Source of the DNA: Hirundichthys speculiger
Taxonomy: Eukaryota; Chordata; Actinopteri; Beloniformes; Exocoetidae
Direction: 5' to 3'
Assembly (NCBI GenBank): GCA_018398805.1
Contig: JAGFBZ010000565.1
Span: 62,001 to 126,000 of the forward strand
Length of the DNA stretch: 64,000 nt
In this document: positions 10,454 through 22,402 of the stretch, one piece after another
Layout: the number at the start of each line of letters is the position of its first letter
Numbering within the stretch: the stretch's first letter is position 1
Position numbers and translations under genes: made by a program
The notes under the pieces: generated by a model
What the model was told of the DNA's origin: nothing
Database searches by the model: none
The model's input: only the letters and a program-made list of their open reading frames with translations

Positions 10454-13400
10454 AGTTCTCTAGCTTGATCCACATACTGGCTTATTGTTTTTTTTGTGTG
10501 TGTGTTTTGTTATTTTGTTATTATAAAACTACTACAAAATGCAGCAAAATGTTTGAGCAGGTCAAATTTTATGAATAATGTAGGACCCCGAACTGATCTA
10601 ATGTATACTTCATCACTTGTTGAGACAAATGCATTAAGAACCATTAATGTGATGCAGACCTTTCAATGTGGATTATTAGCCACAGGTCATAAGGGCTGCA
10701 GTCTTCATAATAAACCTTGGCCAAACAGGGACTGAAAGTGCAGTGACAAAACACAGATGGTTTTATCTTTTAAATAGGAATTACCAACAAGTCTTATACC
10801 TTCTGTTGGATGCTAGCTATCAGGAGCATCTTTGACCGGTCAGGACTGGCAGTAAAAATTAGATGCAGACTCCTGTTAACGTTCAGGATCTGGATGCCCG
10901 CCCTTCTGATAAGAAAACTAGCTAATGAAAAACATAGAAATGTATCACTTTCGGAGCTGAGCGGCATCTCGTTACCCAGCTACTGTGTACTTGTGTCATC
11001 TATACACACAAGAGTTGCATCTCTCGGGGGACAGTGGCTTATAAACAAGCTGTCACTGATGAGGGTCATCTTCACCAGATAACCTCACTGAAAAAAGTCC
11101 CCTGAAATGATAGTAGAGACAAGTACAAGTACTTGTGAATCAATTTCCAGGCCACTAGAGAGAAGAGTACAGCAGCACAGGACAAGCCACAATATTCAAC
11201 CCAGAGACAATGTGCCGTTGAAATAAAATAAAACACAATGGAATGAGTGGCAAATAGTTCTTGTCATGTCAACCTTTCCAAAATAAAGATGAAATGGTTC
11301 ATAAGATTGAAGAGAAGAAATCAATTCTGACTACCTCAGAGACTTACGTGCAGCCAATCTTTGATTTTGTCATTATCCTCCTAGAAACGAAATGAAAACA
11401 CATGTAACTTGATTAATATTAATTTATCTAAAACAAGGGTGCTTCACCTTCTTATTGATAAAAGTAAAAGACACTGTGCAAGGCCTCAGTGAATGAGTCA
11501 TAATCTAATGCTGGAATATACAAACCAGACTCATGATGCCTTTTGAACATGTTGTGAGAGATGTTGTGGATTATAAGATTGTCTCTCTGTCTGTGTCTGT
11601 CGTGGATAAGCAAGCTGATCTAATGCCAGAATATATTCAGTAGCTATAAGTTTGAAAAGCATTGTGTTAAATGTGTCTTAATTCTTTTTGAATTTTCTAC
11701 TACTTACTCAATATTCCCAAATGCTTTACTTTATTCTCTTCTATATGAGAAGAGTCAGAGTTAATATATGTCATCAATCAACCATATGATTGAGGTAATA
11801 AAATATAGACGATTTTGGATTTCATCCTGTACTAATTATGAATTGCCGTCCTACCTCAATGATACTTCACTACTCATAATTTCAGGCAAGTGAAAACATT
11901 GTTTTTACAATATCAAAACATTGACTGCAACTACATTTTGGAACTTTGCAAAACTGGATATATGGATAACCAGTTCAAAGTATTTTGTTGAAACTAAACA
12001 GGTAAGCACAAAGACAATGACAGCTCCAGGTATGTTAACAAACATACTAATTATTGCCTGTGCTAACATTGTTTGTTGTACTATTGTTATCCAATGCTAA
12101 CACTCATTTCCTTGCTTTGCAGTTGTCATATGCTCTTAAAGGCTTGAATCAAGGCAGCTATAATTAATTTTCTTTGTTCTTGAAGGAGCTACACATTCCA
12201 TGCAGAAAGATTTGTCAATTTAAGCTGACTGGTGGGGATTTTTAAGCTCATAGGCTTTTGAAGTCATGTATATCAGTGACCCTTTGGTGACATGAATCAA
12301 GGTGTGAATGCTTATGAAACTGCCTGGATAGCAGATTTGAATCTGTATTATAGGCCAGTCTCTGGACTGGCTTGTTGTCCATGGACTCCTTACTGCACCG
12401 GACTGCTATTTAACACCATTCAGTTTCTGTTTGGTTGTCTTTATTTATCTTTTTGTTCCTCTCTCTTTGGAAATATTTGCATGATGGTGTAAAGTTCTGA
12501 TGGACAGTTTGTGTTCCAGAGGACGGTGTGAACCAAAAGATATTGGTTGTGTGTGCAGGTTTCTGGTAAACCTCAATGTTCAGACTTCCATCTTCCTTGA
12601 TATGTACAGTACAGTCCCAAAATGGCAGCTTGTTGCTCTCTGCATCTTCTTTTAGTGAATGTGATGTTGCTGTCCCCCTTGATTTTTGACTCAGGCCTTG
12701 GGGGGGTGAAATATATGTATATATCCCAATAATGGTAAATACTATATGTTCATGTATGGTGAGTAAAGAGAACAGAGAAAGCTATTGGAGGACCCCTGGC
12801 AGGAGCCCAATAACTAAAGAACTTTTGCTGCAATATTTTGAATGAAAGATAATCTAGGTACAACCTAATTATAAGAAATTGCAGAAATTACAAATGCAAG
12901 GCTATTCTCACATCACTCTGATATGGGATGTGTCTCTCTTTGGCAATGGTAAACTGTTGAAAGATAGTCCTGCTCAAAAATTTCCTCCAAGTAGCACTGG
13001 ATTCTAGAGTTAATTTAGTCGGTACATCAACATGCTTGAAAGTCTATTCCATAATTGTTCAGGTTGTGATGACTCCTCCACCTGTACACCAGGTGGTGGC
13101 ATTTTGTTGTTTGGATTTGTTTTGTTGCAGGTCGAGAATTCTCATCGTGAGGAGACACACCTGGGCTCAGTGGTTCTCCTTCCCTTCAAGAAGGCCATCT
13201 CCAGACTGTTACAGGCAGGAGGCTGCGATGAGGGTTGTGATGAGGGCTGCTCTGGGGAGCCGATCCTTGTCACCACGTCGTGATTACTGCTGGCGTCTGA
13301 GGCTCTGCTGATGGGCTGTGGGCCCAGTTGGCCGAACTATGGCTGGCAGAGCGTTTGGCTGGGGGTTTTTTTTGTCTGTGTTGTGGTGATGCGACTGTTT

Positions 13401-13925
13401 AAAAATAAATATATATTGTTGGTACCAACTGTCTTGTGCTGCCTCCCTCACTCTTTTAACGGCCTTCAAGCCGGGTTGTGATAAGGTTAAAAAAAATTCA
13501 GCTCTCACTTTTAGACTCCTTTAGACAGATTATATCTATTTTAACAACCAGCCCCAAAAACTGGTTGTGCATTGTTAGGATTTAGAATTTAACTAAAGCT
13601 AAACCTTTATTGCCTGTAGTCTGGCTGGTTAAGGCCTCAGGGTGGCTGCTTTATGACCTAACACTGGGATCACGACCTCCTGACCTGCTGTCTTCAAGGG
13701 ACTATGCGATGGCATAGATCAACGTATTTGGTTACATCCTTTTTCTTGGAGCAAACACACCACCTTTGTTTGGACTGGACATCTGGACTTAATTACTGCA
13801 ACATCCGCTCACCCCCATCACCAGTTTGAAGACCCCGGAACAACAGTTGTTGATTAACTCAGACTGTGGGACAGTGACCATCTGGACAAAACCCAGGACA
13901 CGCCTACTCTGGATCTTTAAAAAGA
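10454..13925. other. No supported gene
   Basis: AT-rich fish intergenic sequence. Open frames here (10496-10735, 10810-11082, 12292-12492, 13032-13311) are short, mutually overlapping or low in conserved character. The stretch 13040-13430 is somewhat GC-richer but I recognise no domain. Sequence just before 13926 may be the unshared 5' part of an LTR (TATA-like CTTTAAAAAG at about 13914). Confidence 0.4.
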
Positions 13926-14131
13926 TGAACACACTAACTGGGGGTGTGCATTTTGTCCATGGCAGCATCTTGGTGCTGTTGTGAACAAGTGTACCATCGG
14001 CCTATTAAAAATATTCTGCATGGCATAATAATTCTTTGTATACATGATTGTATTAAATTCTTGATTGATCTTTGCTTCTAGATTTGTCATTTAGGCACCA
14101 GATAAAAGAACACGGAGACACAGTTTTTTCA
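13926..14131 (+). repeat. LTR-like direct repeat, copy 1
   Basis: 206 bp starting TGAACACACTAACTGGGG and ending GTTTTTTCA. It contains an ATTAAA-type polyadenylation-like signal. By eye it differs from copy 2 at three substitutions and one single-base indel. A TATA-like stretch sits immediately before it, suggesting the true LTR extends further 5'. Confidence 0.75.
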
Positions 14132-15221
14132 ATGGTGACCCCGACGCCGGATCTGGTCGTCTTTAAAGTCTCTGGTTGTGAGATTTTATGACAGAACGCT
14201 GGGAGGTCCGGTCAGTAGTCCGCTGGCCAGCAAACTGTGAGAAATTTTGCAAATCTTTTATTGAACTTAAATTGGTTCTCTGACAGGATCTTCCTCACGT
14301 TCATAAATTTATAAATGATTTATGTAACAACTATAGTTTGATAAAAATCAAATTACATTTGTGTAATTTTTGGGCCATGCACAATATTTAAATACCAGGT
14401 CTGGGAGCTGGTATTGCACACAAAAACCAGTATGGGACGGGCAGCTGAGAATTAGGTCGGGGACCTAAAAATAGTACTATGAGGATGGTCGGGGACCTCC
14501 AGGATAGAAAATTTGAATGTGTGGGTGGTTTTTTCATCCGATTTGATAAATTAAACTGGGAGGCTGCAGTGTACGCTTCACATTGTGGGCGGAATTCCTG
14601 CATTCTGTCCCGGATCAATTTCTGTCGGGGTTTTTTTTTTTTTTTTTTTTTTTTTTTTGGGTTGGATAGACGGGTTTTATTTTCATTTAGGGTGATGTAT
14701 TCAAAGCTGTTTTTGTGTAGAAGCTTCTTAATCAAGTCTTTTTCTGGGATATTATTCACAGTCGGATATATTGCGTGTATAATTATGCTGTATATGTTCT
14801 ATGTTTGTTCGTGTGTGTTGTTCGTTTGTGCCTGTTCTATGTTTGTACATGTAAATTGTTCGTGTGTCACGTCTGTTCAGAATTTGTACCTGGTTTTCTG
14901 GGATTGTCCTGTATGTGATTTTCATACAATGATTGGCATAAATTCTGAGATTAACCGTAGGAAAATTAGAGAGGAGTTTGAGAGAAAAGGAGAAATGCAG
15001 AGAGGGTTTTTTTTCCGACCCCTTGAGGAGCCTGTAAATAGGGAGGGGCAGTAAGGGTGCTGTGGAGAGTCTACAGCAGCGGGGGACATGCTTGCCCCCC
15101 CCCCCTTCCTTCGAGTGGGACAGATAACAGAGAAGTGCTCCTTTCTCCTGCGGTAGTTAAAGTGGGTTGAGAAGTTGGAAGATGTTTATTCAATAACAGC
15201 AAGGTGATTATGGGTGATTAA

Positions 15222-16746
15222 CCCTCCTATTATGTTGCGGGTCAAGTTGACCCGTTTTGAAAATTAAAAATAAAAAAAAAATAGTTTAAAATATTTTTTC
15301 AGGATAAAACGTATTCTGCTTGGCTTAATTAGTCTAATCAACATATAAAATAAAAATTGTTCATGTAACATATTTGCAACCCCCCTCTCCACGTTTATGT
15401 TACATCGATTATGTTCGGGTCAATTTGACCCAGCAGCCAAAATGGAGACTAAAAGGGGTTATAAGTATCTAATATAATAGTTTTTTTTTTTCTTTGCAAC
15501 TGTGACCCCCATTTCTCCCCAGTTTCACACCCTCTCCTTTGGGTCGTGCTTGACATGACATGTGGTCTCAGAAGGCAGAATATAACCTGTGACAATTTTT
15601 TCACAAGCTGCAACTTGAGTCAGGGACTTCTAAAGAGAAAGCTCACGATGGTTGGAGCGGTCCAAAAGAACCAGTGTGAACTCTCTGCTGAGCTGCTGGT
15701 AACCAAGAACAGGACTTCTGAGTCCTCCATGTCTGCCTTCACAGACACCACAGCCCAAGAGCCTTTCTGCCCCAAAAAGGAGGGAAATGTCAAAATGTCA
15801 TGAGCACTTTGCATAAAAAGTTTGAAATCAGCTCAAGAGAAGATCAGAAACCAAGTATAATCCCTACAATGCCACCAAAGTGAGGGGTGGATCATTTAGA
15901 CCAAGTCATTGGGTCTAAAAGCACCAAACGAATGACTGAAAGCTGACCGCTGGTCATCTTTTATAACATGACTGATAGATCAGCCTACAACGCATTTGTC
16001 ATTTGGAAGGAGATCTTTCCAGAGTAGAACCCATCAAAGCTCTGCAAGGAGCACATCTTCTGTCTAAGCTTCTGTCTCCAGCAGACCTCCATGACCCTGC
16101 ACAGGAATAAGTGGGTTGGATGATGGATGGATTTCTGGTTTTACACATTGCGTAGTATTTATTGTCACAACGTGATGACATGTCACTTGTGTGCAGTGGA
16201 GACTCACAGACACACATATGAACACACCATGTTCATTTTGTTAATCTGTTAGTTTGATTTTTCTTAATTTTATTACTTTCTGGTTCAAAAACAATTCTTC
16301 AGTTTTCTTTCATTGTAAATTCAGTAGATTTTTATTTTAATTCAGCTGGTCAATTTGATCCGGAAGATGAGGTTTTCTTGTGCTAATTTATCAACATCAC
16401 CCCAAAAAGAAAAGTTGAAAATATGGAATAATTACAAAAAAAGTCAATGTTAGATTGAACTATTGTATTTTATAGATCGGTCTTTCCAATGCACATCTAA
16501 AAATGTTTTAACATTAATTAAAAAAAGAAAACGAGTGAATAATTACCATTGAACCATGATCTGTGAGAACAACAATGCACTAAATATTGATTTAAATAGT
16601 TAGTGATGGAGTTAATAATGAGATATAAACAGTGTTTATGTGGGAGTTTTTAGTTTTTAGATACTTTTGGATGATCAAACATTTCCTGGGTCAAATTGAC
16701 CCGGGAACATAATTGCTGTTCCTCCGAAACGAACATAACAGTAGGG
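15222..16746 (+). mobile_element. piggyBac element with TTAA target duplication
   Basis: TTAA at 15218-15221 and 16747-16750 flanks termini CCCTCCTATTATGTT and its imperfect inverse AACATAACAGTAGGG (13 of 15 match). Subterminal palindromes of the form GGGTCAANTTGACCC occur at about 15240, 15418 and 16689. The transposase relic inside confirms the family. At 1.5 kb it is internally deleted. It is nested inside the LTR pair, so it inserted later. Confidence 0.88.
15537..16050 (+). pseudogene. piggyBac (PGBD4-like) transposase relic
   Basis: Translation near 15555-15800 gives GLRRQNITCDNFFTSCNL, LLKRKLTMVGAVQKN and PKKEGNVKMS. A second piece in other frames near 15940-16020 reads KADRW and SAYNAFVIWKEIFPE. 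These match, in order, the C-terminal half of the DDE_Tnp_1_7 transposase domain. The N-terminal half and first catalytic aspartates are absent. Several frameshifts and a terminal TAG leave it non-functional. Confidence 0.85.
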
Positions 16747-17066
16747 TTAAATTGAGAATGATGAAGTACTTATCTCATGAACTAAATAACTAAGGTTTTA
16801 AAGAATTTTACAGGAATGCATTACAGAAAAAAAAAGAAGAAGACTTTTCTTACTTTGATCACCCCCTCCTCCTCCTTCGACCCCCTCCTTTTCTAACTGT
16901 GCTGTTTTTTCTTCCTGTCCTCTTCTCCCCCACGAAAGACCATGGTCCTTTTTATTTGATTTTTTATTTTTGGTGTGTGTGTGTGTGTGTGATGGCCTAC
17001 AAAGACAAAAATGACAATACTGGATATGACCCACGTTATATTCTGGTTGCTGACAGGACAGGTTGC

Positions 17067-17271
17067 TGAACACACTAACTGGGGGTGTGCATTTTGTCCA
17101 TGGCAGCATCTTGGTGCTGTTGTGAACAAGTGTACCATCGGCCGATTAAAATATTCTGCATGGCATAATAATTCTTTGTATACATGATTGTATTAAATTC
17201 TTGATTGATCTTTGCTTCTAGATTTGTCATTTAGGCACCAGATAAAAGAACATGGAGACAAAGTTTTTTCA
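17067..17271 (+). repeat. LTR-like direct repeat, copy 2
   Basis: 205 bp, about 98% identical by eye to 13926-14131, with the same TG...CA ends. The sequence preceding it is not shared with the sequence preceding copy 1. Confidence 0.75.
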
Positions 17272-18740
17272 GCATGTTCAAAATTAGAAGCAAGTTCTGA
17301 AACTGAAATTAGAAACCCATGCTTTAAGGTGTGATCCCTTAAGCTAGGTCATTTTTTTTAAGTATCAGCATGGACCTTTTGGATGCTATTCTGCTCTGAC
17401 CTCGTGTGTTCTCATGTGAAAATCTAATCATTAAAAATGTAAGAATATTTTGCTGATGAGTTGTTAAGACTTCGTAAATTAATAGAAATATAGAATAATA
17501 GAATGTAAAAATACTTGTATAAATGTAATTTTGCATATACAAAATCCTGTTTGTCTATTAATGCACATAAATCAGCACATGTTGAAACTAGAAATATTCA
17601 AAGTTATTTTTGTCTAATCTGTATGTGTGCTTTAATCAGTACAATAACAAAGAGGGAGAAAGTCATCAAAAATGTGTAATCCTTGGAGATTTAACAAGGA
17701 AGCTTTCCAGCTGGCATTAAAGGCTTGTCAGATTGTGATAATTCTTGATAAATGCACTTAGAACATGCTTTTGGTCTTAAATTGGAGATTCTTAAAGAAT
17801 TTCAGCCTGTAGACAATGAACTTTTTTCTGTCCTTATCCAGAGGCTAATATTAGGAACCTGTGATAAATATAATAAACACATTCAGAATCTAGTCATGTT
17901 TAAAAACACCACAGGTAGAAATAAGCCATTGACTGGCATGCTTGAAGCTCATTTTTAATCTTTAGTGAGCTTACCTGAAATATTTAAAAACTCTCCCCTG
18001 CAAGTGTAATGGTTCCCAAAATGTTTTAACATTTTTAACCAAATGATCTCAGACATCAGCCATGTTCTCTTTTATATTTCATATTGATCCAAGTTGTGAC
18101 CTCTGTTTCAAGAATCCAAAGTAGGTGTGATTTCTTTATCAGCATGCTAAGACCTTTAGTGACCATTTCACACCTTTCTATTGGGAAGCAAAATGTGCAT
18201 GCTGCACTTACATTTTCATGAATCTTATGTGCTTTCACAATTAAGTTAAGTCAAACACCGAAATGATGAGTTGTCTCCAGACACCAAATCATAGAGAGGT
18301 TCATCTTTGATAAAATGTTGTCCATATTCTTGGTATTTGGGAAAAAAAACAATGCAGTAGAAATCCTTTGGAGGCTTTTATTTATTTTTTTCCAATTTCT
18401 CAAACACAATGATGAAGTGTATTTGTGACTTGAATGAGTCTCAGAATCTGATTTGTTTTCTGTACTGCAGTCAATAAAGAGATTGCTAGATAATTGTCTC
18501 TAGATACCGTATTATCACATATTCCTGAGACAAAATTTGCACAAGTATGTGACCTGAGCATTCTGCCTAAGGGTATTGCATTTGTTTGTTTGTTTTCTCC
18601 CTTTATTATGTAACCAGATTGTTACTTTGTGCAACTTGATATTTTAGACAGTGATGAGAAATGAAAAGTAAAAAAAAAAAAAATTCTAAAAAATAATTAG
18701 GATTCCCATAGTTTTTATGTTTGAGAGAGCCATGTTACGT
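17272..18740. other. No supported gene
   Basis: AT-rich sequence. Open frames at 17339-17542, 17752-17958 and 18056-18238 show no recognisable motif. Confidence 0.4.
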
Positions 18741-18744
18741 GATT

Positions 18745-18815
18745 TGTAGGGCCCAATCACCGTAGGTGCAAGGACCCTATTGTATTTTGAATGTTCATTA
18801 TGGTTATTATTATAA
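18745..18815. repeat. Fish dispersed repeat of the AGGGCCC...GGACCCTATTGT type
   Basis: GTAGGGCCCAATCACCGTAG, then GGTGCAAGGACCCTATTGTA, then an ATTATT-rich stretch. A related segment (GGGTGCAAGGGCCCTATAAA then (ATT)n) lies at 20196-20265. These resemble the two ends of a common fish repeat. The superfamily is not determined. Confidence 0.4.
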
Positions 18816-19465
18816 TTAAGGACAAAATGAAAAATTAGTTCTCCAGCTAATGGAGAATTATAAGAATTCCATGCACTTATATTCTGACTGATACATTGTT
18901 AGTACATGAACTGCAGACATGACTACATAAACATGGCAGTAGCACTGAGGTAATCAGAGGATCAGACTCCAGGTCAGCATGTTAGTTGTTATCCCAGAGA
19001 CGTCTATATTGACCGGTGGAGGTAAATGTCGGGATGGTCAGAGAGTGGAACTGCAGGTTGTAACTGTGGAAACCTGGCCAGCAAATAAAGAAAAAATGAG
19101 GGGCAGGGGGGTGCAGGACAGCTAAAAAAAAAAACAACGGGAACAGTAAGGTGCAGATACATTTATGAGATGTTCCTAATTAACTAGAAATATAAATGAA
19201 TAGAAGTAATTTAATTGTCATTTTACAGAAGTGACATGAGATTAAAAAAGTAACTATGGATACAGCTGTAGAAGAAAGGTAAAGGAGGGAAGAAAGGAGG
19301 AGTGAGGGCACCACTTAGTGGATCATGTTAGTGTCTCCCTGCAGCGTAGACCTATAGCAGCATAGCTATGATGAGGCTATGTTTCAGACCATTCTGCTCT
19401 TGTCTTTTCTTCAGACATTCCTATAACTAGCTATGACTACTAGCCCTAACACACTATTGTTTAGA

Positions 19466-20020
19466 CTAACTGTAGGCTTTACTAAACAGAAATGTTTTCA
19501 GTTTAGTTTTAAAGATGGAGGTGGTGTCAGCCCCCTTAACGCAAAAAGGTAACTGGTTCCATAGTAAAGGTATCTGATAGCAGAAGACCCGTCCTCCAAA
19601 TCTACTTTTGAATATTCTAGGAACTACAAGCCTGCACTCTGAGAGCAGAGAGCTCTATTAGGAGCATGGGGAGGTATCAGAAATTGTAAATAACGAGAAG
19701 CTTGGCTGTTCAGGGCCTGATATGCGAGAAGCAGAATTTTGAATTTGATTCAAAATTTTACGAGAAGCCACTGGAAGGAGGCTAACATGGGAGAGACGTC
19801 ATCTCTCTATTGATTCCTGTCAGCACTCGTGCTGCTCCATTTTGGATCAGTTGGAGGCTATTCGGGGAATTTTTCAGACATCCAGCTCATTAAACAATGC
19901 AATAATCCAGTCTAAAGTGATACGTGCATGGGTTAGTTTTTCAGCATCACACTGGGAGAGGATGCTCCTGATCTTGGAGATATTGTAGAGGTGAAAAAAA
20001 GTCTGTCTTCCAAAACTGAT
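19466..20020 (-). mobile_element. LINE ORF2 C-terminal relic
   Basis: On the minus strand, in shifting frames: FFHLYNISKIRSILSQCDAE (about 19920-19985), LQLIQNGAARVLTG (about 19830), IKFKILLLAYQALNSQ (about 19720) and TKLKTFLFSKAYS before a TAG at 19466-19468. This is the conserved tail of a fish non-LTR retrotransposon reverse transcriptase ORF. Multiple stops and frameshifts make it a dead fragment. The reverse transcriptase catalytic part is not present. Confidence 0.75.
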
Positions 20021-20231
20021 TAAATATGATGTTTAAACAACATATCATGATCAATAATGACAGATTCCAGACCAGTTTTTTTTTGTTTTCATACCTTTAG
20101 ATTCAAGCTGGGCAGCACCTTTTATCCTTTCCATTTTATAACCAAATGGAATCATCTTTGTACTGTCTCTATTCCTGACTGGCTTGGGAAGGCAGTGGCG
20201 ATGGGTGCAAGGGCCCTATAAATGCTGCAGC

Positions 20232-20265
20232 TGTAATTATTGTTATTATTATTATTATTATTATT
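20232..20265. repeat. (ATT)n microsatellite
   Basis: Ten or so trinucleotide units at the end of the dispersed repeat. Confidence 0.9.
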
Positions 20266-20339
20266 AGGCGTGGCCCAATGCAAAGCATTGAGGCACAGCC
20301 TATTACTATTCGACAAGAGGGTATTCCTCTGAGACTGCA

Positions 20340-20560
20340 AGGGAAGCTGACCCTGATATCAAAAAGACTCCACCGTGGATCTGCTGCGGAGGTGCCACAA
20401 GATCCGGAACAGTCCTGTGAAATGGACTCGTATCGCCTCCAGATCCCCTCTGGAGGCAGATTGTGGACCTGTGCTGGCTCCGCGCTGTGTCCGGTCTGCA
20501 TCCGCAACTAAAACCTTACCTCCGCGGCGGCTCCTGAGCGGACCTGCATATCCGCCACGG
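20340..20560. repeat. CpG-rich repeat, arm 1 of a diverged inverted pair
   Basis: It shares with the reverse complement of about 21815-21985 the ordered blocks ATCCGGAA, GGACCTG, GCTGGCTC, AAAACCTTAC and TCCGCGGCGG. LINE and SINE sequence lies between the arms. Confidence 0.6.
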
Positions 20561-20749
20561 ATCCGCAACAGACGCAGAAAAACTTCTGTCCCTGGTCTGT
20601 TTTGGACCCATTTATCTCATTTTAAAAATCTCAACAACATAGCAAACTAAACTAAATGTATGCCTAGCCTAGACCTCCACACCAATATAGCCATAGCTCA
20701 AATCTGCATTGGCTTGTATTTTTTAACCTAACAGAAAAAGTCAAGACAA

Positions 20750-20957
20750 CAATTGCTCTCAAAGCAGTTTACATCAGCCTCTCATTCACCCACCAGTGGG
20801 TGGCTCCTACCATGGAAGGTGCTGATAGTTGGGGGCAAGTTAGGGTTCAGTGTCTTGCCCAAGGACACTTTAGCATGTGGACAGTTGGAGCTGGGATCGA
20901 ACCACCAACCTTACAGTGACTGGACAACCCACTCTACCAACTGAGCTACAGCCACCC
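20750..20957 (-). mobile_element. tRNA-derived SINE
   Basis: On the minus strand the head reads GTGGCTGTAGCTCAGTTGG, with an A box (TAGCTCAGTTGGTAGAG, complement of 20932-20948) and a B box (GGTTCGATCCCAG, complement of 20891-20903) at normal tRNA spacing. A tRNA-unrelated body including CTTGGGCAAGACACTGAACC follows. This is one of the commonest teleost interspersed repeats. Confidence 0.85.
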
Positions 20958-21050
20958 ACCACCCACCACGAAGGCTATTCTGTTTTTGTTAAGTAGCCTA
21001 TATTGGTTATGCTACTCTACATTCATTTGTGAGCATCAATACCTATTACT

Positions 21051-21123
21051 GGACAAACTGATTAATTCAGGTGTGTCTGACCATTGTGGCTACTCAGACA
21101 CACCTGGATTAATCAGTTTGTCC
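21051..21123. repeat. Near-perfect hairpin, 30-bp arms, 13-nt loop
   Basis: Arm 21051-21080 (GGACAAACTGATTAATTCAG and on) pairs with 21094-21123. There is one mismatch, around CCATTGTGGCTAC. Confidence 0.92.
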
Positions 21124-21159
21124 AGTCAGTTTGTTGGTTCCACAGCAGATTTGCAGGTT

Positions 21160-21815
21160 CAAGAGATCAAGATCAAGAAGAACTTTATTGTCCCCAGGGG
21201 GCAATTAACAGTGCAGTAGCAGCAAGACAGCGACAACAACAATAATTCCAACAATAACATGCACGACACTGACAAGAACAATACAATTAAAAAGCAATAA
21301 AATAATAGAAACAGAGATAAAATTAAGTTAGTTGCCCACAGTGCAGTGCGTCTTAAAAAGGGGGTTAAAAACTATTCATTATTTAAAAGGCCAATGACCA
21401 CCGGAACCCAGGATTTTTTAAATCTGTTTGTCCTTATTCTTGGCACCTGAAATCTCCGTCTAGAGGGGAGCAACCTAAATTCAGATGCCAGAGGGTGGCT
21501 CGGGTCAGAGAAGACCAGTCTTGCTTTCTTTAAGGACCTGGTTTTGTGCAAGGTCGAGATCTCTGTCAGGGGGGTGCCAACAATTTTACTGCACACTTTA
21601 ACCATCCCCTGGAGTCTACTCCGATTTTTAAGACTAATTAGCCCGAACCAGCAAATGAAAGAGAATGTCAGGACAGACTCAATAAAACAAGAATAAAACA
21701 TTTTCATGAACCTTGTATCAATGTTTATATTCCTGAGTTTCCGAAGGAAGTACAAGCGCTGGTTGGCCTTTTTGCACACGGCGTCGATCTTATTATCGAA
21801 GGACAACCTGTCTGA
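21160..21815 (-). mobile_element. 5'-truncated CR1/Rex-like LINE
   Basis: The minus-strand translation contains NKIDAVCKKANQRLYFLRKL, FMKMFYSCFIESVLTFSFIC and LKNRSRLQGMVKVCSKIVG, then DPSHPLASEFRLLPSRRRF and the C-terminal RTNRFKKSWVP. The 3' end carries CCCCCTGGGGACAATAAAG and a (TTGATC)n-like tail. The frame from 21815 to the stop at 21372 is open. The element lacks the reverse transcriptase core and is cut off at about 21815 by the inverted CpG-rich repeat. Confidence 0.82.
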
Positions 21816-21985
21816 GCAGACCCGCCGCGGAAGTAAGGTTTTTATCGCGGATAGGGACCAGACGCAGTGCAGAGCCAGCAGGTCCGCGATCCGGCTCCAA
21901 TGCGGATCCGTCACTGAGTGCAAGTGGACCCCGATACAGGTCCGTTTCGCGGGTCCATTCCGGATTTTTCCGGATGTCTTTGCTG
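21815..21985. repeat. CpG-rich repeat, arm 2 of the inverted pair
   Basis: Reverse-complement partner of 20340-20560 (blocks CCGCCGCGGAAGTAAGGTTT and TCCGGATTTTTCCGG). It begins exactly where the LINE homology ends. Confidence 0.6.
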
Positions 21986-22402
21986 TGTGGGGAGCTTCCC
22001 CTGTCTCCCTGCCCTATATTGTCAAAAATACAAATGATGTAATATGTGCAGTTGTGTTAACATTTCATTGACTATAACTGACGTAAAACATGAAAACGAG
22101 TTGATTCAGAATCAGCTACTTCTTCACAAATAAAGTAGTTAACTTGTCCGTACATTCCCATACCACTTTCTGATCAATGCATTTCCCCATAGAAGCTGAC
22201 CGTTTCTGGGACTGCATGGAGCATTTTTTTTCATTGCTTTGAAACTCGACAGGCATTGGCTTACATGCCAATGTTATCCTGCCCCCCGACTCTGTGTCTC
22301 TGGGAGTGAATGGAGCTGTGATTTGGTCTTGGATGGCCTGGACGCTGATCAGTCCGCATTGTGATTGGAGGAAAGGCTGAATGCAGTAATGATGCACAAG
22401 AT

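Larger units (their letters stand above)
13926..17271 (+). mobile_element. Degenerate LTR retroelement with nested piggyBac
   Basis: Two direct repeats of about 205 bp, each TG...CA, bound this interval (13926-14131 and 17067-17271). Directly after the first is TGGTGACCCCGACGCC (14133-14148), in the place and form of a retroviral-type tRNA primer binding site. The internal region, once the piggyBac at 15222-16746 is removed, is only about 1.4 kb. It has no gag, protease or reverse transcriptase that I can recognise. A T26 run lies near 14632. No polypurine tract is evident just before the second repeat and the flanks do not match. It is therefore either a heavily deleted element or a rearranged pair of LTR pieces. 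Confidence 0.6.

Noticed and set aside
14388..15054. Long open frames on both strands across a T26/A26 run
   Set aside because: The lysine/phenylalanine run is the homopolymer, and no gag, pol or other domain is recognisable.
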